Shown piece by piece: positions 37,225 to 44,743 of a stretch of DNA of 64,000 nucleotides (position 1 is its first letter; every line of letters starts with the position of its first letter). The translations under genes were made by a program, and so were the position numbers. The stretch is from Marinoscillum sp. MHG1-6 (lineage in GTDB: Bacteria > Bacteroidota > Bacteroidia > Cytophagales > Cyclobacteriaceae). The notes beneath the pieces were generated by a model that had not been told where the DNA came from, did no database searches, and was given only the letters and a program-made list of their open reading frames with translations. The stretch is from NCBI RefSeq assembly GCF_024714475.1, contig NZ_JAMZMI010000003.1:558001-622000 (forward strand), read 5' to 3'.

Positions 37225-37293
37225 TAATAAAATACTAAGGCAGATTGTGGTTTTTCCGCAATCAGAGGGCTCCAAGGGAGCCTTCATTTTTTT
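37225..37293 (+). ncRNA. Possible small RNA with two hairpins
   Basis: In a 464-nt gene-free gap (36851-37314), two hairpins follow each other on the plus strand: GATTGTGG / CCGCAATC (37243-37263, loop TTTTT) and GGCTCC / GGAGCC (37268-37282), the latter followed by TTCATTTTTTT. The second looks like a plus-strand terminator although no plus-strand gene precedes it. TTGAC (37196) and TACTTTTA (37215) upstream are weak promoter-like elements. Start of the RNA is a guess. The rest of the gap shows nothing. Confidence 0.25.
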
Positions 37294-37314
37294 GAGCATC
37301 TCAATCTATAGATT

Positions 37315-37698
37315 TTAATCCCCTGTAAAAATGGTCTTCTCATCAACAAAGCAGATCGGGTTTCCAAAAGGATCACTGGCATAGAACAGGGTTTCTCCCC
37401 AGGGCATGTCTTCAATCGATCCGATTGAACGACAATCCAATGTTTTCATTTTATCCCTGACACTTTTTAAATCAGATACGCAAATATAGATGTACTGATT
37501 TTCGTGAAATTTCCATGCGCCCACATCATCCCCGTCAGATTTAGGGTCGTAACACGCAAGTATGGTCCCTCCTATGTTGAAATAATGTCGACCGGGAGAA
37601 ACTCTGATTCCTTCCTGATCCAGGATTTCGGAATAGAACTTTTCGGCCTGATCAATATCGTTGACCGGCAGAATAACCCGATATAGTCTTGCTGACAT
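37315..37698 (-). CDS. VOC-family (glyoxalase/dioxygenase-fold) protein
   Basis: A 127-residue single-unit vicinal-oxygen-chelate protein: ARLYRVILPVNDIDQAEKFYSEILDQEG at the start and MPWGETLFYASDPFGNPICFVDE near the end are the two beta-alpha-beta-beta-beta halves. Several members bind metals or small ligands; the reaction is unknown. It stands alone on the minus strand. Confidence 0.85.
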   Translation of the reverse strand: MSARLYRVILPVNDIDQAEKFYSEILDQEGIRVSPGRHYFNIGGTILACYDPKSDGDDVGAWKFHENQYIYICVSDLKSVRDKMKTLDCRSIGSIEDMPWGETLFYASDPFGNPICFVDEKTIFTGD

Positions 37699-37989
37699 GC
37701 CTCAGAAATAGTTTGTTGACGCTATCAAATATAAAAAACCAGATGTTACACCTGCGCACATAAAACACCCCAGCACTTAAAAACTGAACAGGAAACCCCT
37801 GGTGGTAATTCCGCCTTACCGGAATCCAAGCCTTAATTCCAAAAGTGATAAATAAAGGTTGCGTTACAGTATGAGTGGCTCTCCAATACACCCTCCTGAT
37901 TAGCAAATTAATAACATAACACCATTACAATGAGAAATAATTAACGAAATGATAAATCTTACTTGTATTATTGATTTTTTTAATTAAAT

Positions 37990-38136
37990 TGGTCGACCAG
38001 TTTTTGGTTTTCCATATATGGAATGCCGATTGGCATATTCCTTAACACGGTTATGCTGTCAACTATCTTTTTGAAATATCTGAAAGGGGTCAATAGTTGA
38101 GTTATGAAACATGGATTTGAATTCCCATAAATGGGA
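37990..38136. promoter_or_regulatory. Cluster of palindromes upstream of alginate lyase
   Basis: Within the 474-nt gap (37699-38172) upstream of the PL7 gene lie TGGTCGACCA (37990-37999), the 14-bp palindrome TTCCATATATGGAA (38010-38023), an imperfect ATGCC-gatt-GGCAT (38023-38036) and TCCCAT-AA-ATGGGA (38123-38136). Two share the form TCC.AT..AT.GGA. They look like operators. The rest of the gap holds no gene. Confidence 0.45.
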
Positions 38137-38172
38137 GGAGGAAAATCAATTCTAACTTAAATATATGATCAC

Positions 38173-39837
38173 ATGAAAAATCCAGTACTCTATTTACCCC
38201 AACAGTATTCTTATGGCAATCGGCTTAAAAAAAAGAGGCCCTTTTCATTTCTAAAACTGGCTTGCCTGATATTCTTTATCCAGCTAACGACGCTGGCAGT
38301 AAGTCAACCTTACAGCTATCCTTATGAAATTCCCCGATTTCAGGATTTTATGGGTGAGTGCAAGCTACAGGCTCCAACCAGTTCCACAGCAGCGACTACA
38401 GCAGAACTCATTGCCGGTTATACTTCCAGCTGGTTTTATGTAGCCGATGTCGATAAGGTCGCCTTTAATCAGTCAGGGTATGCGAACAGAACAGAGCTAC
38501 GCGATCTTCGAAACTGGTTGGTTTCAGACGGTGACAGATCTCTACACGGACGATTCAACGTTGTGGAACAGACCTGCGACCAGGTTACACTCATGCAAAT
38601 CCATGATGATGCCAATGCCGGAAATGGCCCCAACAAACCCTTACTACGCATTTACAGACATCTTGTAAAATCTCCTACCAACCACTTATGGGCGGCGGTC
38701 AAAACGGATGCAACCGGAGCTAATACCACCCACATTGATTTGGGTCTCAACCCTGAAGGCTATGTTAATTGCGACGTAAAAATAATTGGTGGCTATATGA
38801 TCATAGATGTAGACGGTGTGGAAAAGGTAAATATGGACGTTTCGTTCTGGACCTGGCCGAGCTATTGGAAAGCGGGAGTCTACCTTCAAACCGACGGAGA
38901 CGCCACGGCTTATTTCGATGACCTTTACACCGGCACTCCTTCCGGAAACATCCCGCCTTCTGTGAGCATCACTGCCCCTGTTAATGGCGCAAGTTTTGCC
39001 GATGGAGAGAATGTGACCATATCCGCAGATGCTACAGACAGCGACGGATTCGTGGATCAGGTGGAGTTTTTTGTGGATGGCAACAGTGTGGGTGTCGACA
39101 CCTCAAGCCCCTATTCAATCAACTGGACTATCGGTGTAGGTTCGTACGATATTACGGCAGTAGCCACGGACAACGAACTGGCCACCACCACCTCCTCGAG
39201 CGTAACAATTACCGGCAATACTATCAGCGAAATGTACGTATCAAGTATCACAACCGGTACTCAAAATGCAGGACAGGGTAACAAGTATGGCACAGCCAGT
39301 GTCACCATATTGGATAATGCCGGCGCTCCGGTCGTTGGTGCTTCAGTTACCGGGACCTTTTCAGGCACTTTCAATGAAACGGTATCAAGTATCACGGGAG
39401 GCAATGGCGTCGTAGATTTGATAACCTCTACTACCGCCAAGGGCGGCGTGATGGTGGATCTGTGTGTGGATGATGTGACCCACTCATCATTGGCCTACAA
39501 CAGTACCTTAAATATCATTACTTGTACAGGATCCTCAGCCAGATCCAGCGGATCAATCATCTCAGAAAGCTTGGACGCCGGTAAAGTTGCCGTTGGGCTA
39601 TATCCGAATCCAGCCACGACATCACTCATCATCAGCCTTACACTGGATGAAGAAAGTCATTTCAGTGGCAACGTAATTGGACTGGATGGCAAAGTACTGA
39701 GCACCATTCGACACCAGGTTTTGAGTGTGGGAAGTCACGAAGTAGCTGTGGACCTGGCGCATTTGAATAAAGGAATCTACTTTATTGAATATACGCTAAA
39801 TGGAGATAAGCGAATAAGCAGAATCATCAAGCAATAA
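38173..39837 (+). CDS. Secreted PL7 alginate lyase with Ig-like domain and T9SS sorting signal
   Basis: Predicted to cleave alginate by beta-elimination outside the cell. A signal segment lies at about residues 24-45 after an unusually long basic N-region. The PL7 signatures are RTELR (106-110), QIH (142-144) and YWKAGVYLQ (231-239), carrying the arginine, glutamine, histidine and tyrosine of the active site. An Ig-like domain follows (PPSVSITAPVNGASFADGENV, from 261, with DSDGFVDQVEFFVDG). The last about 75 residues, from YPNPATTSLIIS to GIYFIEYTLNGDKRISRIIK, are the short-type T9SS sorting domain. No SusC/SusD or other lyase is adjacent, so it is an isolated enzyme. A terminator follows. 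PL18 is a close alternative. Confidence 0.9.
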   Translation: MKNPVLYLPQQYSYGNRLKKKRPFSFLKLACLIFFIQLTTLAVSQPYSYPYEIPRFQDFMGECKLQAPTSSTAATTAELIAGYTSSWFYVADVDKVAFNQSGYANRTELRDLRNWLVSDGDRSLHGRFNVVEQTCDQVTLMQIHDDANAGNGPNKPLLRIYRHLVKSPTNHLWAAVKTDATGANTTHIDLGLNPEGYVNCDVKIIGGYMIIDVDGVEKVNMDVSFWTWPSYWKAGVYLQTDGDATAYFDDLYTGTPSGNIPPSVSITAPVNGASFADGENVTISADATDSDGFVDQVEFFVDGNSVGVDTSSPYSINWTIGVGSYDITAVATDNELATTTSSSVTITGNTISEMYVSSITTGTQNAGQGNKYGTASVTILDNAGAPVVGASVTGTFSGTFNETVSSITGGNGVVDLITSTTAKGGVMVDLCVDDVTHSSLAYNSTLNIITCTGSSARSSGSIISESLDAGKVAVGLYPNPATTSLIISLTLDEESHFSGNVIGLDGKVLSTIRHQVLSVGSHEVAVDLAHLNKGIYFIEYTLNGDKRISRIIKQ

Positions 39838-39858
39838 TCACATCTTTTCAACCAGCAA

Positions 39859-39890
39859 AAAAGGCTGCCTGTTGGTGGCCTTTTATTTTT
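39859..39890 (+). terminator. Terminator of the alginate lyase gene
   Basis: Stem AAAAGGCTGCC / GGTGGCCTTTT (two wobble pairs) with loop TGTT, followed by ATTTTT, 21 nt after the stop codon. Confidence 0.8.
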
Positions 39891-39936
39891 CCCTTCCCAG
39901 GTACTAGCAGGATGTAGAGGTAATTCTGAAAAGTAC

Positions 39937-39949
39937 GGAAGTAACTTCC
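39937..39949. repeat. Palindrome GGAAGTAACTTCC
   Basis: A 13-nt near-perfect palindrome in the gap after the alginate lyase. A 12-nt core occurs again in inverted orientation at 59950-59961. It may be a copy of a dispersed genomic repeat. Confidence 0.35.
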
Positions 39950-40003
39950 ATACTAGTCGGGGGTTAAGGTAGATTAACCGAACATAACCCTCCCGACCTC
40001 GCG

Positions 40004-41095
40004 TCAATCACTGTCGACCGAACTTTTACGTTTCAATCGAACTAACCCTATGGAAATAAAACCAATAAAGATTCCGGTCACCACCCATAAGGAATAATTA
40101 TTCACCCGTGACTCCACCCACATTTCATAATCCTCAGTAAGAAAACGGGAACCCTCCACTGTCCAGAGTAAGCCCTGTCCTACTCCATCCACTGTATCTT
40201 TTTCCAAGAGGTAACCATTGGTCCCAATGACTTTCCCCGGCATCCTAATCTCCATATCATAGCCCAGGCTTTCAAAGAATGGTTCTGAAGCTACCTCCAA
40301 CAATGCCGTTGTACTATCTATTTCAGTTTTGAAAGCATCGTAAAATGGTTGGCCAAAAGACACCAGAAAAATCGAATCCACATTTTCCCCAAACCGGTTT
40401 TCAATCAAATAACTCATAACTTCTTCCTCTTTAGCCAACATATCCGACTTTGTCATGGTCAGGTTGGGATCATCACCGAAATGGTCAAAGAAGATACTTA
40501 CCCATTGTCTGATTGATGTATTCCAAAAATAGACATCAAAATGATCCTCCAGACTATCACTTAGAGCGTGATAGTGGGTGCTGTCTTTACCCGTTAATAG
40601 AGCAGACTTAACCGAATTCGGAAGATTGAAAAACTCCTGTTCCTCGGTACTTAAATAATTAGCTACAGGTACCTCCAACTGGTATATCCTACCCACAGTT
40701 TCCGAATACCTGTAAACCGTGGTGAACCACCGAAATCGCTTTGCAAAGGCAGCCTTTCTACTAAATCGTTTATTCGCGCTGGAGTCATGAGTATAAGTCT
40801 GATTGATCTCATCCACACTTTCAAAATGCTTAGTGGCTTCCAGGTACAAAATACTATCACCATCATCACCCTCACCATTAATCTTCCCTGGCAATGTATC
40901 CATACGTATCTGCCATGTACTGTCTATCGGAACCGCCATGCGGTCAAATTGAAGATAATCCTTAGCATCCGCTTTGATAATCACGGTTCGGGTAATGGAG
41001 CCATCCTCATGCACCACATTGATGACCCTGGTCTCCTGTCCACAGGAAAATGCCAGCAGAAGTAGCAAAACAACAAGTGTAATTACCTTTTTCAT
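40004..41095 (-). CDS. Lipoprotein with C-terminal membrane helix
   Basis: A 363-residue protein not recognised. MKKVITLVVLLLLLAFSCG is a lipoprotein signal (cysteine 18), the middle is a largely helical acidic domain, and residues about 331-352 (YSLWVVTGIFIGFISIGLVRL) are a membrane helix followed by basic residues. It is the third gene of a sigma-factor operon, 11 nt after the preceding membrane protein. Having both a lipid anchor and a C-terminal helix is unusual and points to an inner-membrane, periplasm-facing sensor or regulator. Function is inferred from position only. Confidence 0.75.
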   Translation of the reverse strand: MKKVITLVVLLLLLAFSCGQETRVINVVHEDGSITRTVIIKADAKDYLQFDRMAVPIDSTWQIRMDTLPGKINGEGDDGDSILYLEATKHFESVDEINQTYTHDSSANKRFSRKAAFAKRFRWFTTVYRYSETVGRIYQLEVPVANYLSTEEQEFFNLPNSVKSALLTGKDSTHYHALSDSLEDHFDVYFWNTSIRQWVSIFFDHFGDDPNLTMTKSDMLAKEEEVMSYLIENRFGENVDSIFLVSFGQPFYDAFKTEIDSTTALLEVASEPFFESLGYDMEIRMPGKVIGTNGYLLEKDTVDGVGQGLLWTVEGSRFLTEDYEMWVESRVNNYSLWVVTGIFIGFISIGLVRLKRKSSVDSD

Positions 41096-41106
41096 TTCCG
41101 TCAGCT

Positions 41107-41649
41107 TTATAGTTCTAATAGTTCATTTTTAGACCCCCGTTCAGCATTCCTTTGCGTCTCCTTCTGTGGTCGCTCCTTTACGCCTTCACCCTTCAGTTGT
41201 TCAAACCGATCCAAAAGCTCCATATGATCCCGCAGCAACCGGTTCAAATCAGATTTATACAATGTTATACTATCTATGGTCTCCGCATTTTTAATGAGTA
41301 TTTTCATTAATATCTGTTGGCTAAAATTGGTTTGACTTCCGCCACCCTCCACAGGTTGAATGATAAGGATTTTGCTTTCGAGATCTTCAATGCGTCGATT
41401 CAGCATGGTTTGTTCAGAGATAAAAAACACTATTAGCAGCACAGCCGCTGTTGACATTCCGACGCTCCAGAGATTGCTTCTTGTCCAGAAGAATAGCACG
41501 TCATCTACCCTCTCCAAAAGACTTGGTTGCTTATCACCTTTACCAATCTTCTTCATGATCCCCTCGGTCAGTTCTGCCTTATTATCAAGTTCAGGCTGAT
41601 TCGCTTTTAGTAACTCAATGAACTTCCGGTATTTTCTTTCCTGATCCAT
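41107..41649 (-). CDS. Putative anti-sigma factor (single membrane helix)
   Basis: A 180-residue protein beginning with a helical cytoplasmic part (residues 1-55, EGIMKKIGKGDKQPSLLERVDDVLFF), one membrane helix at about 61-79 (VGMSTAAVLLIVFFISEQT), and a periplasmic coiled-coil-like part (LNRRIEDLESKI and LNRLLRDHMELLDRFEQL). It starts 2 nt after the sigma-factor stop. Position and topology suggest an anti-sigma factor, but no zinc-finger motif is seen. Confidence 0.6.
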   Translation of the reverse strand: MDQERKYRKFIELLKANQPELDNKAELTEGIMKKIGKGDKQPSLLERVDDVLFFWTRSNLWSVGMSTAAVLLIVFFISEQTMLNRRIEDLESKILIIQPVEGGGSQTNFSQQILMKILIKNAETIDSITLYKSDLNRLLRDHMELLDRFEQLKGEGVKERPQKETQRNAERGSKNELLEL

Positions 41650-41651
41650 AA

Positions 41652-42197
41652 CTAAAGGTACTTTTCAATCATTCTCCCTATACTCCTCTTTGCGTGATTC
41701 AGGTTGCTTTTGATCGCATCCTTGCCCATTTTGGTGATCTCCACGATCTCGTCGTGTGAAAGCCCCTCCAACTCACTGAGCACGAAGACCGCTTTTTGTT
41801 TGGGGCTAAGCTTTTGTGTGGCGATCTCAATGAGTCTTTCCAATTCCTTTTTATTCAGATGGTCTTCCTGATTGCCCGATCTCTCCAACACCGCAACCAG
41901 TTGGTCATTCATTTCGATGTGTAAAAAAGTGGTCTTCTTTCTTTTCCTGAGAACATCCATACATTTGTTAACAATGATCCTGTACAACCAGCTTTTGAAA
42001 CATCTTGCCGGATCAAATTTTCCTAAGCTTCGCCACACCGAAATAAATGTTTCCTGAACGATATCCTTTGCTTCGTCCTCATCATTGACCATGCGACAGG
42101 CGACGGCATAAGCAAAGTCCGCATGCAGGTCCACCAGTCGCCTGAAAGCCCGTTCATCTCCATTGATACAATCGTAAACTATCTGACTAGTGTCCAA
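41652..42197 (-). CDS. ECF-type RNA polymerase sigma factor
   Basis: A 181-residue sigma-70 family protein. Region 2 is DEDEAKDIVQETFISVWRSLGKFDPARCFKSWLYRIIVNKCMDVLRKRKK; region 4 is KLSPKQKAVFVLSELEGLSHDEIVEITKMGKDAIKSNLNHAKRSI. It heads a three-gene operon with a membrane protein and a lipoprotein, a typical arrangement for an envelope-responsive sigma system. Unrelated by neighbours to the sigma factor at 24582-25136. Confidence 0.94.
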   Translation of the reverse strand: MDTSQIVYDCINGDERAFRRLVDLHADFAYAVACRMVNDEDEAKDIVQETFISVWRSLGKFDPARCFKSWLYRIIVNKCMDVLRKRKKTTFLHIEMNDQLVAVLERSGNQEDHLNKKELERLIEIATQKLSPKQKAVFVLSELEGLSHDEIVEITKMGKDAIKSNLNHAKRSIGRMIEKYL

Positions 42198-42415
42198 TCC
42201 GTAATTGCTTTTGCTTTATATAAATACGCTGGAAATCGAGCAGGTAAAATTTTGTAGAGGAAATTTAACAATGGCTTCGATGAAGCTTGCCTACCGCTCT
42301 TTGGCTGATAAGAACTAATTGGGCATACCCTATCGGCATTATGCTGTTTGGTACAAAGTTGAAATCTGTTATTCATTCAACCCGTCCTCATTAAAAAGCA
42401 AAGGATAAAACCCAA

Positions 42416-42754
42416 TTATACGATCTCCCAGAAGAGGATGTAGCTAGCGGTACTGTCTTTTTCCAGTATTTCCATGCTGGTAGAGTATTGACCTAAGTTA
42501 CTGTCGACAGTAAACTTGAATACTCCAAGAAGGTCATTCAGGCTTACATAATCATAGTCCCACAACTCGATCTCATTCCACCCTTCCTGTACCTCAATTT
42601 CCAATCCCAACTCGACCTTATCTCCAGTGTCTAAGCGATAAAAGCTATCACCTTCCGGCCAGATTTTCTTACCATTCATCTTCAGGTACATTTCGTCTTT
42701 GTCGATTTCATCAGGAGTGGTACACTGTACGGAGGTTAGTCGGATCTTAGGCAT
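42416..42754 (-). CDS. Small C2-like domain protein
   Basis: A 112-residue protein with no signal peptide. VQCTTPDEIDKDEMYLKMNGKKIWP and LWDYDYVSLNDLLGVFKFTV resemble the first and third acidic loops of C2 domains (the latter with D.D....ND.LG). It could bind Ca2+ or phospholipid, or simply be a beta-sandwich. No neighbour shares the strand and role. Identification is by pattern only. Confidence 0.6.
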   Translation of the reverse strand: MPKIRLTSVQCTTPDEIDKDEMYLKMNGKKIWPEGDSFYRLDTGDKVELGLEIEVQEGWNEIELWDYDYVSLNDLLGVFKFTVDSNLGQYSTSMEILEKDSTASYILFWEIV

Positions 42755-42961
42755 GGCAATGTTGTTTTTCTATAAATATAGTTCAGCACGGTGAATTGCT
42801 CACTATAGGATTACACAGCCTATGGCTTTTGCTTTTCCACCTATTGCCTTTTTTTACACCTGCGGCTAGACAAGGAAATTCAGTTTTGTTAATATTGAGC
42901 TTTCCTCCGCCTAACTCTCAGCTCCTGGGAGCTATGTAATAATTGATAATATTCAACTGCT

Positions 42962-44557
42962 ATGAAACATGCGATCTCAGCAACCTTGCTGATATTACTT
43001 CTGGTGACTACCACACTCGCCCAACAAAAAAAAGCTGGCCCTATCTTCAAACACACCATGAAAATGGCGTGGGCCGATATAGAGCCGATTACTGACGATG
43101 ATAATGGAACCTACTACCTGCTCTACCCTTACGGCGCCATCATGGCAGGTGCGGTTGTTGGACCCAAGGAATATTATATCGGACGGGTAGATGAAAGTCT
43201 TGAAATGTCCAAAACAGGCCTACTGGTATTACAAAAAGATGAGCAGGAGCGAGAATTCGAATTTGCTCTCGAATCAAATGGTTCCATCTATGTCTTTTCC
43301 TCTTATCAGGACATCAGTGAGAAGACAACCTATCTATATGCCCAAACCTTCAATAAGGAAACTTTTGCCCTGAACGATGACCTTAGAAAAATCGGGCAGG
43401 TTGACTTCACAGGTGAAAATCGTTTCAAAAATGCTGTCTTCGAATATGAGTTTTCACAGGATCGATCTAAACTTTTGATTACCTATTATCTATTGGATAA
43501 AGACGGTTCGCTCATCCGATTTGGCTACGACGTGCTGGATTCCAGCCTCAAAAGACTATCCAATTGGAATGGTCTGGTGGACATGAGTGAAGGGATCTAC
43601 CAATTTGATCAGTTCAGAATATCCAACTCCGGGTCGGTTTACCTACTTACGCGCTTCTTCTCCAATAAGAAAGAGTTTAATAACAGCACCAAACTCAAAA
43701 AAGACGCCCTACTTTCATCCTCCAGATCGATGGTTTACGAATCGGACTATGAGATCAAGGTCATTAAATTCTCTCATAGTTCCGGTAGTACGAAAGTATT
43801 ACCGGTTGACTTAGCTTCCCAATTCATTACAGTCACAGACATGGTCATCTCGGGTAGTAAACTGACCTTCATCGGTTTCTATGCCCCGGTTGGCTCTTCT
43901 CTTCCAGAAGGCGCCTTTTATATGGAGATGGATGGAAATGGAAAGATTCTTAAAACAGACAAATCACATTTCGGAGACCTGTTTATACAACCAAGTGATG
44001 TGAGCGATAAAGAAAACGGTTTACTTAATACTGCAGAATACGACAGTTACAGATTTGTTATCAAGGACATCATCCATAGATCGAATGGAGGCTTCGCCTT
44101 AGCAGCAGAACGCACGGTTACTCAAACCAAAACTCAAAATTCGGGTGGATATGTCACGGTCACTACTGTAAATCATACGGACGACATTGCTGTAGTAGAT
44201 GTTTCGGCCTCCGGCAAAATCTCTAAAGTCCACAAAATCGAAAAGAGCCAGCAAACCATGAACCTGGGGTATCTCTTTTCCTCCTTTTACTGCACCGAAT
44301 CAAAAGGAAAGCTCCTCGTCTTCTACACGAACCTTGGCAAATCCAATGCTACTATGATGGGCAAAATGATCAAAACCAAAGCTTATCTGACAACCATTGA
44401 TGGGCAAGGAAATCTTGACAAAAAGGTAATCTTTAGTGCTACCAGCGATCGCATTACCCTAAGAGCCAAGGACAGTTACCAACGTCAGGATGGGAACATG
44501 GTGCTTTATGGTCATGAGAACAATCGCTACTCAGGATTTATTGAGATCACACCTTGA
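42962..44557 (+). CDS. Secreted protein of unknown function (DUF6770-like)
   Basis: A 531-residue protein with a signal peptide MKHAISATLLILLLVTTTLAQ, then strand-rich sequence with repeating motifs such as YIGRVDESLEMSKTGLLVL and YLYAQTFNKETFALND, suggesting a beta-propeller-like fold. No catalytic motif is recognised. The name DUF6770 is a weak recollection of a Bacteroidota family starting with K.GPIFKHTMKM. It is followed by a 186-nt gap and then the hybrid kinase. Confidence 0.7.
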   Translation: MKHAISATLLILLLVTTTLAQQKKAGPIFKHTMKMAWADIEPITDDDNGTYYLLYPYGAIMAGAVVGPKEYYIGRVDESLEMSKTGLLVLQKDEQEREFEFALESNGSIYVFSSYQDISEKTTYLYAQTFNKETFALNDDLRKIGQVDFTGENRFKNAVFEYEFSQDRSKLLITYYLLDKDGSLIRFGYDVLDSSLKRLSNWNGLVDMSEGIYQFDQFRISNSGSVYLLTRFFSNKKEFNNSTKLKKDALLSSSRSMVYESDYEIKVIKFSHSSGSTKVLPVDLASQFITVTDMVISGSKLTFIGFYAPVGSSLPEGAFYMEMDGNGKILKTDKSHFGDLFIQPSDVSDKENGLLNTAEYDSYRFVIKDIIHRSNGGFALAAERTVTQTKTQNSGGYVTVTTVNHTDDIAVVDVSASGKISKVHKIEKSQQTMNLGYLFSSFYCTESKGKLLVFYTNLGKSNATMMGKMIKTKAYLTTIDGQGNLDKKVIFSATSDRITLRAKDSYQRQDGNMVLYGHENNRYSGFIEITP

Positions 44558-44743
44558 CCATCAGGCAGTTGAATCCCATTTGACGGATCACCACTGCATA
44601 TTTTGTTAATAATCTCATGATTATTTGGGTTTTACTGATTGTAAAGGGTTTCGTTATACCTCCAAAAAACATAATCTTACCATGAATAGTTGTTAACTTA
44701 CCTGAACCCAAAACCAGCGATTTGGTAATTAAATTAAGAACCT

